Shown one piece after another: positions 43,901-50,600 of a stretch of DNA of 64,000 bases. Source of the stretch: Anseranas semipalmata (lineage: Eukaryota; Chordata; Aves; Anseriformes; Anseranatidae); the NCBI GenBank assembly GCA_013399115.1, contig VXAA01004384.1, forward strand, positions 415,035 to 479,034. Reading direction: 5' to 3'. Position 1 is the stretch's first letter. Each line of letters begins with the position of its first letter. The position numbers were made by a program, and so were the translations under genes. The notes under the pieces were generated by a model. That model was not told the origin of the DNA and made no database searches. It was given only the letters and a program-made list of their open reading frames with translations.

Positions 43901-46900
43901 ACAGCAGCTTCTCAGTTATTTCATGTACTTTTGGTTTTGTTTTTTGTTTTTAAACTATCTGAATGTTCTTGCATCATCTTACCTTACAGATTTATGTAGG
44001 CAAACAACTATACTTACACACAACTATTTTTGTATGTATTTTTTAGTATTTTTAAACCGCTTCTATAATTGAAGAGTTGTGACACTAAGTTTTTGTTTAG
44101 AAATAAACTTCCATCTCTGCTCAACTGTCTCGCATGTTTTATCTCCTTGACAGAGTACATTCCAGCATAAGCTAACACAATATTCTGTAAAATAATAAAA
44201 TCAATGCATACATGCTAAGGAGGCCAAACTAAGGTAGCATGAACAACCCTGTGAATTGTATAAGAGTTCAGTTTTTTTTGTTTTGTTGTTTTTAAATCAG
44301 AATTTAACTAGATTACGCAAGAGAAGAAAAAAAAAAAGATATGGTTTTCAAATCTCAAGCCTAGACATTGTTCTTTTCCTAAGAAAAGAAGCTGAGCTAT
44401 TCAAAATAGAGATAGACTGTCCTAAAATTCAGTGCTTTAAAATGTATTTATTCAGCATGTTCAGAGGAAACCTATGTCACTTTGAAAAATATTACTAATA
44501 TTGAAATTTAAAGACAATTCCTGTTAGCCAAGTTTCAAGTTGGTCATGTTTCAGGTAGATTTCCTATGGTCAGACTATTTGACTTACTCTTAAGCAAAGT
44601 TTAAATTTTTTTGTTCTACTAACTAAACAATTAATGGAGAAGTAATACGAGGAAGAGAATATTATCCCTCATCCCGACAATTAGGATATCACTTTCATGA
44701 AGCAAGTAAGATGCCTTTATTAAACCCCAACAGACTTTATTCAGCGCCAAACTCCTGTTCCCCTCACCATGATAACCAAACCGTAACCAATCGAGGTTTT
44801 AAGGAAGTGGGATAGGGAAAAAGAAGTCAGCCAAAGTAGTAATGCAATTTGCTGAAGATGAATACAGGGAAAGGATATTTTAAAATAACAGCACTGATAC
44901 TTGTAATTGCAACATCAAAATTCTACCCTAATTTGGAAATTTTGCGTAGAAATTATATGAACACAAACAAGCTTACTTGCATGTTTATCTGCCAAAACAA
45001 TAAGTGTACTTGATATATCTCTTCTTCTGTAGAAACACACCACCTTTGCTTCCACATTCCCATTGGCAGTCTGAAACGGGAAAAAACAAACAAACAAAAA
45101 AAAGAGATCAAAAATCAAAACCTGAACTTTATGCACAGAACTAGAAAATTTAATAAATTACCAGGAATTTTGCCACACAGGCTACATAGCATCATCTTTT
45201 AGCATCCTCCAGCTGCCCAGACTTTTTCTAAAACACTATCTCCAGTATGATCCATTCTAGAGTAGGGAAATGGGTTTGGCCCTTCACTCCCAATTGTTTC
45301 TGCAGGATCACCATTTTAAGCAGTTACAGATGTTTCAAGGGGTGAGAAAAATCACTTACCTGCAGTTACAGCATACCAACAAGCCACTTGGCTTGGCTTT
45401 TCAGCCAAGTTTGTCACTTTTCAGGTGATGCCTGCATTTAGCAGAATGCAAAAGCATCTTTAAAATCCTAATAAAAATAACTGTGAAATATAACAAAATT
45501 CAGGTTTAGGCTGTTCTCCAAACTCAGTAGGACAGCAGGAAAGCAAGAAAGAACCCACTCATTATTACTCTCACAAAAGAGCTTCCATAATGTTTCCCTT
45601 CCCTGACAGCACTGGCAGGTAAACAATGACCAACACGAGAATCATTCCAAAAGGAGAACAAAGGAAGCTGCACCAGGCAACAAACTCTACACCAGTGGCA
45701 ACATACAAAGAAGTCTGCATTTTTGAATGGTTTGGGATTTTTTTTTTTCTTAAAACTCTTAAAATGAGATAGGTGATGAATTTCTTATAAGATGATAGCT
45801 GCCGAATTGTGAAACTGGCTTTATACAAACTCTAAAGGAAGTACACCTACTGGTTTGAAACAGACCCAGCCAACCTATTGTTTCCAAAATATATCAATAA
45901 ATAATGAAAATGTAACTTAAAAGAGTTGTATCCTACTATTGAAGAGTCCTTGAAAACCAGAATGATGGCACACAGTTTAAGAAACTAGAAGACTGAGATA
46001 CGAATTCCCCTCCAGGAAGTCTCCCAAAAAGGTAGTGGACCAGCAATCTGTCCACAAGGAAACAAACAAACAAAAACAAAACAAAACTGATATACACGCT
46101 TGTTGCTAAGATGTAAACGGAGGAAAAGTTTTATCTCTTATAACAACAGTTTTCCTAACACACACACACACAAAATCAGAGAACACATACATGCACAAAT
46201 ATTTTCACTTGCAGCCTACCAGTTTTTGTACAGAGCCTGTAGAATTTCTATCCTTTTCTGTTAAATAATCCAGAACTTTTAATTTTTGAGGAAACACAAC
46301 ACAAAAGCAGGAGTCATCTTGTCTGTGTTTTAACAAGGTAGAATTTTCCATTTCAGTTAATTTTCCAGGCTTCATTTACACTCAGTGAAAAACAAAAGCA
46401 ACTTAAGATATGATTCATTTTAACCTGAAAGACCTATTTCAAAGAATAGGCCAGAGAAATTACAACCCAAGAGCTGCACTAAGAGGAGAGATCCAGGCTG
46501 AAAGTACCATTCTTTTCTCAAACCTGGGGTGAGGCGAGGTAAAGAGGGGAAATGGAAGAAAAAAAAGAGGGGACACCGACCCCACAAGAAAACCCTACAC
46601 ACTTCTGCACCTTGTAACTGATGGAATACAGCCATTGACATCACATGGCTATGGATCCACTGGGAACATGTTAAGGAAGTTCCTATTATTTCCTTAATGG
46701 AAGAGACACAAAGTATTCTGTAAAAGATCTACACTAAAAAAGGGTTACAAGGATGACCTAAACTTCAGGTTCTTTGTCATGTTGATACATTTTCTCTTCC
46801 AAATAACTGTTTTAGAAAGGCATGTTTTTCCATCCCTGTCGGCTGAAGAAAATGCCCTATTTTTAGTCAGTTAATTTAAATTCAGCACCAAAACAGCAAG

Positions 46901-47602
46901 GCTACATTTTGTACAGGCTGTAAAGCACACACTGGTATAAAATCTCAAAACGGCATGTTTAGGACACAGCTAATGGCTTCAGAACAGTCTTCCCTCCTCA
47001 ACTAGGTAATATTTCAGCATCAAAGACTTTAGCTGGCTTCTCACGTGCAACCCATCATGCCTGCTTTTAAATCCAAAGAACGGGAAATCTGGCGAAATAA
47101 TACGCTGGCCCAAAGGACAACTAGAAAATACAAAGTCTGAGGAAACAGATAATGGCTCCAACTCTTCCTGTCGAGTGAGACTCCCCCAAGAAAGATCAAA
47201 TTACAAAGCTCTCCATCCTCCTGGCAAGCTGTTATTTTATCTTCCTACCGCATGACCATGGCACAGAAAGGAAGAACAGCAGAAACTCCTGCCCTACAGG
47301 TGGGCATAATCACCTTGAGAATGACCTACAGTTGACACTCTGTCCTTTCGTGCCAAAGGAGAACAATCTAGCAGGTCTAGTGCTCCAGAAAGTGTTCCAG
47401 AAAATTATCACAACAAAAGTACTTTTAAACTACTAATTACCAGAGAACTGCTAAAGATTTGTTTTGATTTTAATCAAATCAAACAGATCATAAATTAAAT
47501 TAACTTCAAAGACTTGAGGCAAAAAAATGTTTACCTTATTGAGTTCTTCTATTCTTCGTATCAAATATGGGTTACTTGAAGAATTTTCAAAGTAGACATA
47601 AT
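995..47602 (-). CDS. MTA1: MTA1, metastasis-associated protein 1 (NuRD scaffold subunit), partial; 16 internal coding exons
   Basis: MTA1 is the nuclear NuRD subunit that binds and activates HDAC1/2 through ELM2-SANT and recruits RBBP4/7 through its C-terminal half. Sixteen minus-strand exons splice GT-AG into 1734 coding nt with all phases matching. With nine residues assumed for the missing exon 1, they give residues 10-588. Domain order is BAH (to about 147), ELM2 (about 148-259), SANT (about 266-318), a GATA-type zinc finger with Cys376, Cys379, Cys397 and Cys400, then the RBBP-binding R1 region (about 447-525). These match human positions shifted by 17, because a 17-residue insert after Ala63 is absent. 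MTA1 rather than MTA3 is shown by [14 protein letters not shown] and by coding sequence continuing beyond it; MTA3 diverges and ends there. Exon 1 and the final exons (about 110 residues) lie outside the window. Identification is very secure; the residue total is inferred from human MTA1. Confidence 0.97.
1031..2257 (-). other. MTA1: MTA1 intron 16
   Basis: Intron of 1.2 kb without other genes. It contains a 17-nt poly-A tract at 1946-1962 (poly-T on the transcript) and UGCAUG motifs on the transcript strand at 1781-1786, 2040-2045 and 2044-2049, upstream of exon 17. Confidence 0.85.
2258..2410 (-). CDS. MTA1: MTA1 exon 16 (proline/serine-rich linker)
   Basis: This exon encodes residues 525-575 and one base of Gly576: [18 protein letters not shown], then [19 protein letters not shown] and HNGMDG. 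The acceptor is TTCTGTTGTGAAACATC-side intron ending CACAACAG on the transcript strand, and the donor is GTAAAT. Compared with human (THPRPPKPDPVKS) the linker is diverged, while [19 protein letters not shown] is kept. Confidence 0.95.
2411..4223 (-). other. MTA1: MTA1 intron 15
   Basis: Intron of 1.8 kb. It holds a 21-bp tandem duplication at 3813-3850 and a (TTTG)n tract at about 4196-4217 next to the exon 15 donor. I see no gene. Confidence 0.85.
3813..3850. repeat. 21-bp tandem duplication, 1.8 copies
   Basis: The unit gctgtgctaaacctgaacag(t) occurs once in full and then 17 bases again without mismatch, in intron 15. Confidence 0.9.
4224..4313 (-). CDS. MTA1: MTA1 exon 15 (end of R1)
   Basis: This 90-nt exon encodes the rest of Cys495, residues 496-524 and the first base of Glu525: [16 protein letters not shown] and [11 protein letters not shown]. 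The acceptor is GTTTTACAG. The donor is GTATTC, a weak match, followed at once by a (CAAA)n tract on the transcript strand. In human the segment reads ASQSPLVLKQAV. Confidence 0.95.
4314..4704 (-). other. MTA1: MTA1 intron 14
   Basis: Short intron of 391 nt with nothing recognisable beyond its splice sites. Confidence 0.88.
4705..4894 (-). CDS. MTA1: MTA1 exon 14 (RBBP4/7-binding segment R1)
   Basis: This exon encodes residues 432-494 plus the T of Cys495. [18 protein letters not shown] leads into [19 protein letters not shown] and [14 protein letters not shown], the helix-rich region that binds RBBP4/RBBP7 in human MTA1. The acceptor is CTTTTTAG before AGTCC, with a second AG immediately after. 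The donor is GTGAGT. MTA3 diverges in this segment, which fixes the paralogue. Confidence 0.97.
4895..6491 (-). other. MTA1: MTA1 intron 13
   Basis: Intron of 1.6 kb. It is AT-rich, with a purine-rich stretch at about 5680-5765. No gene or repeat family is recognised. Confidence 0.85.
6492..6643 (-). CDS. MTA1: MTA1 exon 13 (zinc finger)
   Basis: This exon encodes residues 381-431. [19 protein letters not shown] supplies Cys397 and Cys400, completing a CxxC-x17-CxxC finger with exon 12, followed by [19 protein letters not shown]. The acceptor is TCTCTAG before CCACAC. The donor GTAGGT falls after the Leu431 codon. Confidence 0.97.
6644..7459 (-). other. MTA1: MTA1 intron 12
   Basis: Intron of 816 nt. 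It contains a C-rich stretch at about 7336-7384 (G-rich on the transcript), about 80 nt downstream of the exon 12 donor, and otherwise nothing recognisable. Confidence 0.85.
7460..7575 (-). CDS. MTA1: MTA1 exon 12 (linker, first zinc-finger cysteines)
   Basis: This exon encodes residues 342-380 and one base of Thr381, from [18 protein letters not shown] to GRACESCY. Cys376 and Cys379 form the first half of the GATA-type finger. The middle ([11 protein letters not shown]) is the least conserved part of this stretch relative to human. The acceptor is TTTTAAG before TAACAAG and the donor is GTAAGT. Confidence 0.96.
10724..10767. repeat. (AAAC)n simple repeat with poly-A
   Basis: About seven AAAC units followed by 13 A, preceded by a C7 run. 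The A-rich end could be a decayed retroposon tail, but no body is recognisable. Confidence 0.93.
13925..13952. repeat. (GT)14 microsatellite
   Basis: Uninterrupted dinucleotide repeat of 28 bases in intron 11, likely polymorphic. Confidence 0.97.
14630..14688 (-). CDS. MTA1: MTA1 exon 11 (basic linker after SANT)
   Basis: This 59-nt exon encodes residues 323-341 and two bases of Tyr342: [19 protein letters not shown], a basic, probably helical linker. The acceptor is TTTTTAAAG before AAACG and the donor is GTAAGT. It is isolated between introns of 8.4 and 7.1 kb. The reading of the last codon as TA + T across the junction restores NYNKPNPNQ as in human. Confidence 0.95.
15508..15530. repeat. 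Poly-A tract, 23 nt
   Basis: Pure A run in intron 10, poly-U in the MTA1 pre-mRNA. No retroposon body was recognised to its left. Confidence 0.95.
16123..16150. repeat. A8/T12 palindrome flanked by GTTT/AAAC
   Basis: GTTT-A8-T12-AAAC forms a 12-bp arm inverted repeat around a T-rich centre in intron 10. Confidence 0.85.
17266..17289. repeat. Perfect 11-bp inverted repeat, 2-nt loop
   Basis: TTTCCACTAGA and its exact complement TCTAGTGGAAA are separated by TT, a near-perfect 24-bp palindrome in intron 10. Confidence 0.9.
21091..21112. repeat. (GT)6-G10 simple repeat
   Basis: Six GT units run straight into ten G in intron 10. Confidence 0.93.
23045..23119 (-). CDS. MTA1: MTA1 exon 10 (end of SANT)
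   Basis: This exon encodes residues 298-322, [17 protein letters not shown] to RYVQQ, the last SANT helix. Tyr310, Tyr311 and Lys314 align with human Tyr327, Tyr328 and Lys331, residues described as contacting inositol phosphate at the HDAC1 interface. The acceptor is GTTCCCAG, the donor is GTAAGA, and the exon has phase 0 at both ends. Confidence 0.97.
23120..24233 (-). other. MTA1: MTA1 intron 9
   Basis: Intron of 1.1 kb without recognisable content beyond its splice sites. Confidence 0.85.
24234..24422 (-). CDS. MTA1: MTA1 exon 9 (end of ELM2, start of SANT)
   Basis: This 189-nt exon (63 whole codons) encodes residues 235-297. [18 protein letters not shown] leads into [17 protein letters not shown] and the first SANT helices ([16 protein letters not shown]). 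The acceptor is CCATGTAG before TTCCATG and the donor is [15 protein letters not shown] separates MTA1 from MTA3, which reads YRHSYDLSS here. The exon has phase 0 at both ends. Confidence 0.98.
24423..25849 (-). other. MTA1: MTA1 intron 8
   Basis: Intron of 1.4 kb, AT-rich, with a short poly-A at about 25630-25640. No gene is seen. Confidence 0.85.
25850..25949 (-). CDS. MTA1: MTA1 exon 8 (ELM2)
   Basis: This exon completes Arg201 and encodes residues 202-234, [20 protein letters not shown] and [13 protein letters not shown]. It is the segment that wraps HDAC1 in the published complex and is identical to human in every residue I can recall. The acceptor is TTTCTTTCAG before GTCTG and the donor is GTAAGA. 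Confidence 0.97.
25950..29353 (-). other. MTA1: MTA1 intron 7
   Basis: Intron of 3.4 kb. The longest open frame (plus strand, 26769-27284) has no recognisable domain. A 14-nt poly-A lies at about 28779-28792. Nothing else is recognised. Confidence 0.82.
29354..29456 (-). CDS. MTA1: MTA1 exon 7 (ELM2)
   Basis: This exon encodes residues 167-200 plus two bases of Arg201, [18 protein letters not shown] through [11 protein letters not shown]. The acceptor is CAACTAG before GTGAGG and the donor is GTAAGA. Relative to human, it shows conservative changes in the linker (Lys for Arg and Gln, Phe-Asn-Pro-Leu-Val where human has His-Asn-Pro-Leu-Thr), while the IDQFLVVA helix is unchanged. Confidence 0.96.
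29457..31007 (-). other. MTA1: MTA1 intron 6
   Basis: Intron of 1.6 kb. The stretch at about 30580-30900 is dense in TAATTG/AATTAATT-type motifs and looks like a conserved regulatory element lying just downstream of exon 6; this is an impression, not a measurement. No gene is seen. Confidence 0.82.
31008..31125 (-). CDS. MTA1: MTA1 exon 6 (BAH end, ELM2 start)
   Basis: This exon encodes residues 128-166 plus one base of Gly167: [20 protein letters not shown] closes the BAH domain and [12 protein letters not shown] opens ELM2, which recruits HDAC1/2 and mediates dimerisation in the known MTA1-HDAC1 structure. The acceptor is TTATTTTTAG. The donor GTAATT is a relatively weak match to consensus at positions 5-6. 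Confidence 0.96.
31590..31815 (-). mobile_element. CR1 non-LTR retrotransposon fragment
   Basis: The plus strand reads as the complement of CR1 pol: ccagactggacacagcactc at 31663, then an equivalent of the usual gtggcctcaccagtgctgag block, then a ccgggatgtggttggcctt block near 31763. The element is therefore in sense with MTA1 on the minus strand. It is truncated at both ends and strongly diverged. Boundaries are approximate. Confidence 0.85.
32311..32413. repeat. Imperfect local duplication, 29-bp units 74 bp apart
   Basis: Positions 32311-32339 and 32385-32413 share 27 of 29 bases (tcattttccctttccct core). Sequence after each copy shows weaker similarity, so it looks like an old tandem duplication of about 74 bp. 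Confidence 0.85.
36822..36885 (-). CDS. MTA1: MTA1 exon 5 (BAH domain)
   Basis: This 64-nt exon finishes Arg106 and encodes residues 107-127, [13 protein letters not shown] to YLERE. The acceptor is a T-rich tract ending TTTTTTTAG before AGGC. An immediately following second AG makes a tandem acceptor, and only the first keeps the frame. The donor GTATGA follows a codon boundary. Confidence 0.96.
36886..37061 (-). other. MTA1: MTA1 intron 4
   Basis: Very short intron of 176 nt between exons 4 and 5, with a T-rich acceptor tract. Confidence 0.9.
37062..37188 (-). CDS. MTA1: MTA1 exon 4 (BAH domain, acidic loop)
   Basis: This exon encodes residues 64-105 plus two bases of Arg106. It begins [18 protein letters not shown] and runs to LESLPATHI. 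The acceptor is AACTAG before GAGAAATGG and the donor is GTAATG. The acidic start corresponds to the acidic loop of human MTA1 but without the preceding 17 residues. It has Gln-Lys where human has Leu-Lys after DLPEK. It is separated from exon 5 by only 176 nt. Confidence 0.96.
37189..44976 (-). other. MTA1: MTA1 intron 3
   Basis: Intron of 7.8 kb. It contains an 18-nt poly-A at 39106-39123 and a short ATATTACAAAA tandem at 42131-42156. By eye I could not find the 51-nt exon that supplies a 17-residue insert at this point in human MTA1. No other gene is recognised. Confidence 0.82.
39106..39123. repeat. Poly-A tract, 18 nt
   Basis: Pure A run in intron 3. Confidence 0.93.
44977..45070 (-). 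CDS. MTA1: MTA1 exon 3 (BAH domain)
   Basis: This exon encodes residues 33-63, from [17 protein letters not shown] to LADKHA, the core of the BAH fold. The acceptor is CGTTTCAG before ACTGCC. The donor is GTAAGC, leaving a single A that starts the codon for residue 64. In human MTA1 this junction is followed by a 51-nt exon; here the next recognisable exon completes an Arg codon (A + GA). Confidence 0.96.
45071..47534 (-). other. MTA1: MTA1 intron 2
   Basis: Intron of 2.5 kb. It has CAAA/CAAAA-type tracts at about 45087-45101 and 46062-46086 and a short (AC)n at about 46159-46172. No gene is seen. Confidence 0.84.
47535..47602 (-). CDS. MTA1: MTA1 exon 2 (start of BAH domain)
   Basis: This exon encodes residues 10-32, including [14 protein letters not shown] and RRIEELNK, the first strands of the BAH domain. 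The acceptor is TTTTTGTCAG before ATTATG, so the Asp10 codon takes its G from exon 1, as in human MTA1. The donor after the AAG of Lys32 is GTAAAC. The 68-nt length gives phase 2 in and phase 0 out. It is the most 5' coding exon in the window. Confidence 0.96.
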
Positions 47603-50600
47603 CTGACAAAAAGAAGAAAGATTCTTTAAAATATGAGCTGCTAAAAATCAAATAAAAACTCCACATGTATACCTGCTAAAGACACCATACCAAATTAATT
47701 TCTTGGCACAAGCAGTACTTCAAAATGTTCCCACTAAGTCCCAGATTTTAAGCGAGGAAATACAAAATCCATGCCAGTATAAGAAGCATACATTGGTGCA
47801 ATCCCAAGGCCATAAACTCACTTTCCAAAAAACAGAGCTCTATTGTCTGCCTGTACGGTGGGAAAGCAAAGCGTATGATGGTCTTCTTTCTCCCTCTCAT
47901 CAGATTATTTCACTTTGATCACACCAAGTTTTCTTTACTTGCTTCCTCTTCTTTCATACCAAAACCCAGCCGCTTCTCGCCGCAATACGCTGTCCTTCCT
48001 CCTCCCCTCCCACTCAGCTTCATCATACTGTCCGGTTACTTACACTACAAGTTGCTCCATTCTTTCTCTATCTTTTCCTCTACTTCCTGGTCTTTTACAC
48101 CTATATTATCCCAAAATAACCTCGATGGAAATCTATATCGTAAGCCAAATAGGTCAGTAATGCTCACATTTCCAAGCAGGATAAGCACTTTAATCTACAG
48201 GGCAAAAAGGCAGTTCTTTACCAAGGGAGCGCCTTCACGAAACCCTCCGAGAGGCACCAAGGGATGCCATAGGAATAGCTCGGTATTACTAAGCTCCAAG
48301 CTTTAACACTTCTTCTTACAGATACAGAAACAGAAGCTGGAGAACAGAACTCGGCCTTTATCACCCAGGACTCCCGGAGCAAGCCTTCAGCCTTAACCGA
48401 GGCAAGAAGCTCGGGGCTGAAGGGCTGAATTCAACTCCCCACAGCAGCCGCCCGCCCTTGGGTGCTGCCCTCGGGTGCAGTCTTGAGCTGCTACACTTTT
48501 CTCATGCACTCTGATCAAAGAATGATCCTTCCAAAGATATTCTACCAAATTTAAGACGATTTAAGATGATTTCCCTTCAGATGTCCCAATTTATTTGTAT
48601 TTGGAGCAAAACATCCATAGCCTCCGGGGCTCCGCTCAGGTAATCCTCCGAAATGAAGGCATTAGCATGACCCTCCCCTGCTAAATGGGTGCTTAGTGGT
48701 GCTAGCCTTTTGTAAATAGAGACAACTACTTAAGCTGTTAGCTTCAGTCTTTCTAAAATGCTTCTTAAAAGGGCAGTCGGGGATGCTGTTAACCCTTCCC
48801 CAGCCCAGAGGAAGGAAGACCCCCCCAGGGCCTCTGCACCATGTGGGTTAAAGATTCCCCTCGTATCTGCGGGGCAGGGGGGGGGACACCAGAGCATCCA
48901 GCCCACCCTGACGCCCTCCTACCAGGGCTGCAGCACCAGCCAAGCGAGCTGCAGCCCTCTCAGGCGGAGCACTGGCTAGCTTCACACACACCAGCATGGA
49001 TCCGAGCAGCTCCAAAACCTTCTTCCCAACTCCACGAGAGCTGGTTCCTTTTAAACGTAGCTTCCCTTCAGGCTTCAAAAAACTTCATCACAGACCAATG
49101 GTTTACCAAAGGCTGGCTCAAGGTGATGGCCAACAGTTTTGAATAGTAAAACCCCCAAAATCTGCTGTTTTGCTAAGCACTAGGCACGTCCCCAGACCTA
49201 TACCCCACGATCAGTAACTGCAAACAGCCTTACACAAAGCAGCACACTGCTGGCAGAAAGACAGAAATGAAGATGTCCCCCAGGCATTCTTCAAGAACAG
49301 ACACATGACAGAGTGTAAAGGGCTGTACTTAGACCAGTGCTTGATGACTTCATCACAAATGCACAGCCCAGTACTTCTCATCCATGTTTTAGACTAATTG
49401 CACAACTATGTTAAGCATCTCACCAGTAGCTATGCAACTGAAGGAGACCTATTTCCCATTACCCCAGTTACCTGGAAAAGGGTCTCTTCCTCTCTGCATG
49501 TAATGCAGAGCCCACTGCAAATCACATAAGACAGAATATGTGAGCAGAGCAGAGAGGACTAATTTGCATTTTTTCATAGAGACTTTAAATACTTTCATCT
49601 AAAATTAAAACAGTATCTTGTGCAGAGCAATGCTTGAGTTGCTCAATGTGCCACACATAACAGCAAGGAAATTCTAAGTTCAACAAACCACTCTTCAAAT
49701 GGATGCTTTAGCAGGTGAGAGCGCTCCTCTTAAATTGTTCCGTGAGCAACCAAATCAAGGCTGGCTTCGTTCACGCTGGGATTTCAAGGAGGCACAGCAC
49801 CACGCTCCATTGACCCCTACACTCCAGAACACCTCCTTTCCCCGAGCAGCATTTCCCCTTCCTCTCCAGCCTCTTCCCATGCCACAAAGGTGCACCCTTC
49901 TCATACTGCCTACCCAATACTACCGATATTATTCCCAGTTTGCTTCCAAGACAGTAGCTACAACTGTACATGCACACACACGCATTGGAAAACAGAAACC
50001 TTCTACAGGCTCCCAGCGAAGCAGTTGTCGATGGGAGACATCCTGCACATGCACAACTGCCAGTCTGTGCCGTGGGCTGGAAGAGGGAAGGGGAAAGAGA
50101 CAAAATTACCAAGCCTCTAAATAACAGGAAGATACGTGCATCTCAAGTCCTACCACAGAACAGGAAGGAAAGACTACACACACACACAAAAAAGGTCTAG
50201 GGACAGAAAGGTAGAGCCTGAAAAAGAGCAAAACAAGTCAGACCCTTCAAACACAACAGACCGACTATCCTTGTCAATTTATTGGCTTTCCTACTTACGT
50301 GATCGAAGAAAAAGACTGGCTTATCTGCTCTGCATCCCACAAGCACAGCACGGCTCCTCAGAAGCAGCAACTGCCATAAACACATGAAGCCCACCCCGTA
50401 CCAGCCAACCGCCTGAACAAAGGCTGGAGACTCAATCCCATACCTTCACAACAGCTCACAGCTTAAACTCATAATCCCCGAATTAGTCAGCCAGGCATCC
50501 ACATCACAACCGTAATTAACAGCACCACTCTTGTATATCATGGAATTCTCTATGACCAGGCGAAAGCAATGACTGAGGAGTGTGGCAATATCACAAGACA

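Noticed and set aside
45388..45416. Hairpin cttggct-tttc-agccaag in intron 2
   Set aside because: Seven-bp stem only; such hairpins are expected by chance in this much sequence.
995..47602. Gene could be MTA2 or MTA3 instead of MTA1
   Set aside because: [23 protein letters not shown] and the continuing C-terminal coding exons ([27 protein letters not shown]) agree with MTA1; MTA3 diverges at these positions and ends earlier.
47875..48306. 143-codon plus-strand open frame in intron 1
   Set aside because: Low-complexity Ser/Pro/Phe translation of a pyrimidine-rich stretch; no domain.
48318..48380. MIR-like SINE (ttacagatacagaaacagaagctgg resembling the MIR core)
   Set aside because: Similarity is limited to about 15 loosely matching bases and does not extend through the MIR core.
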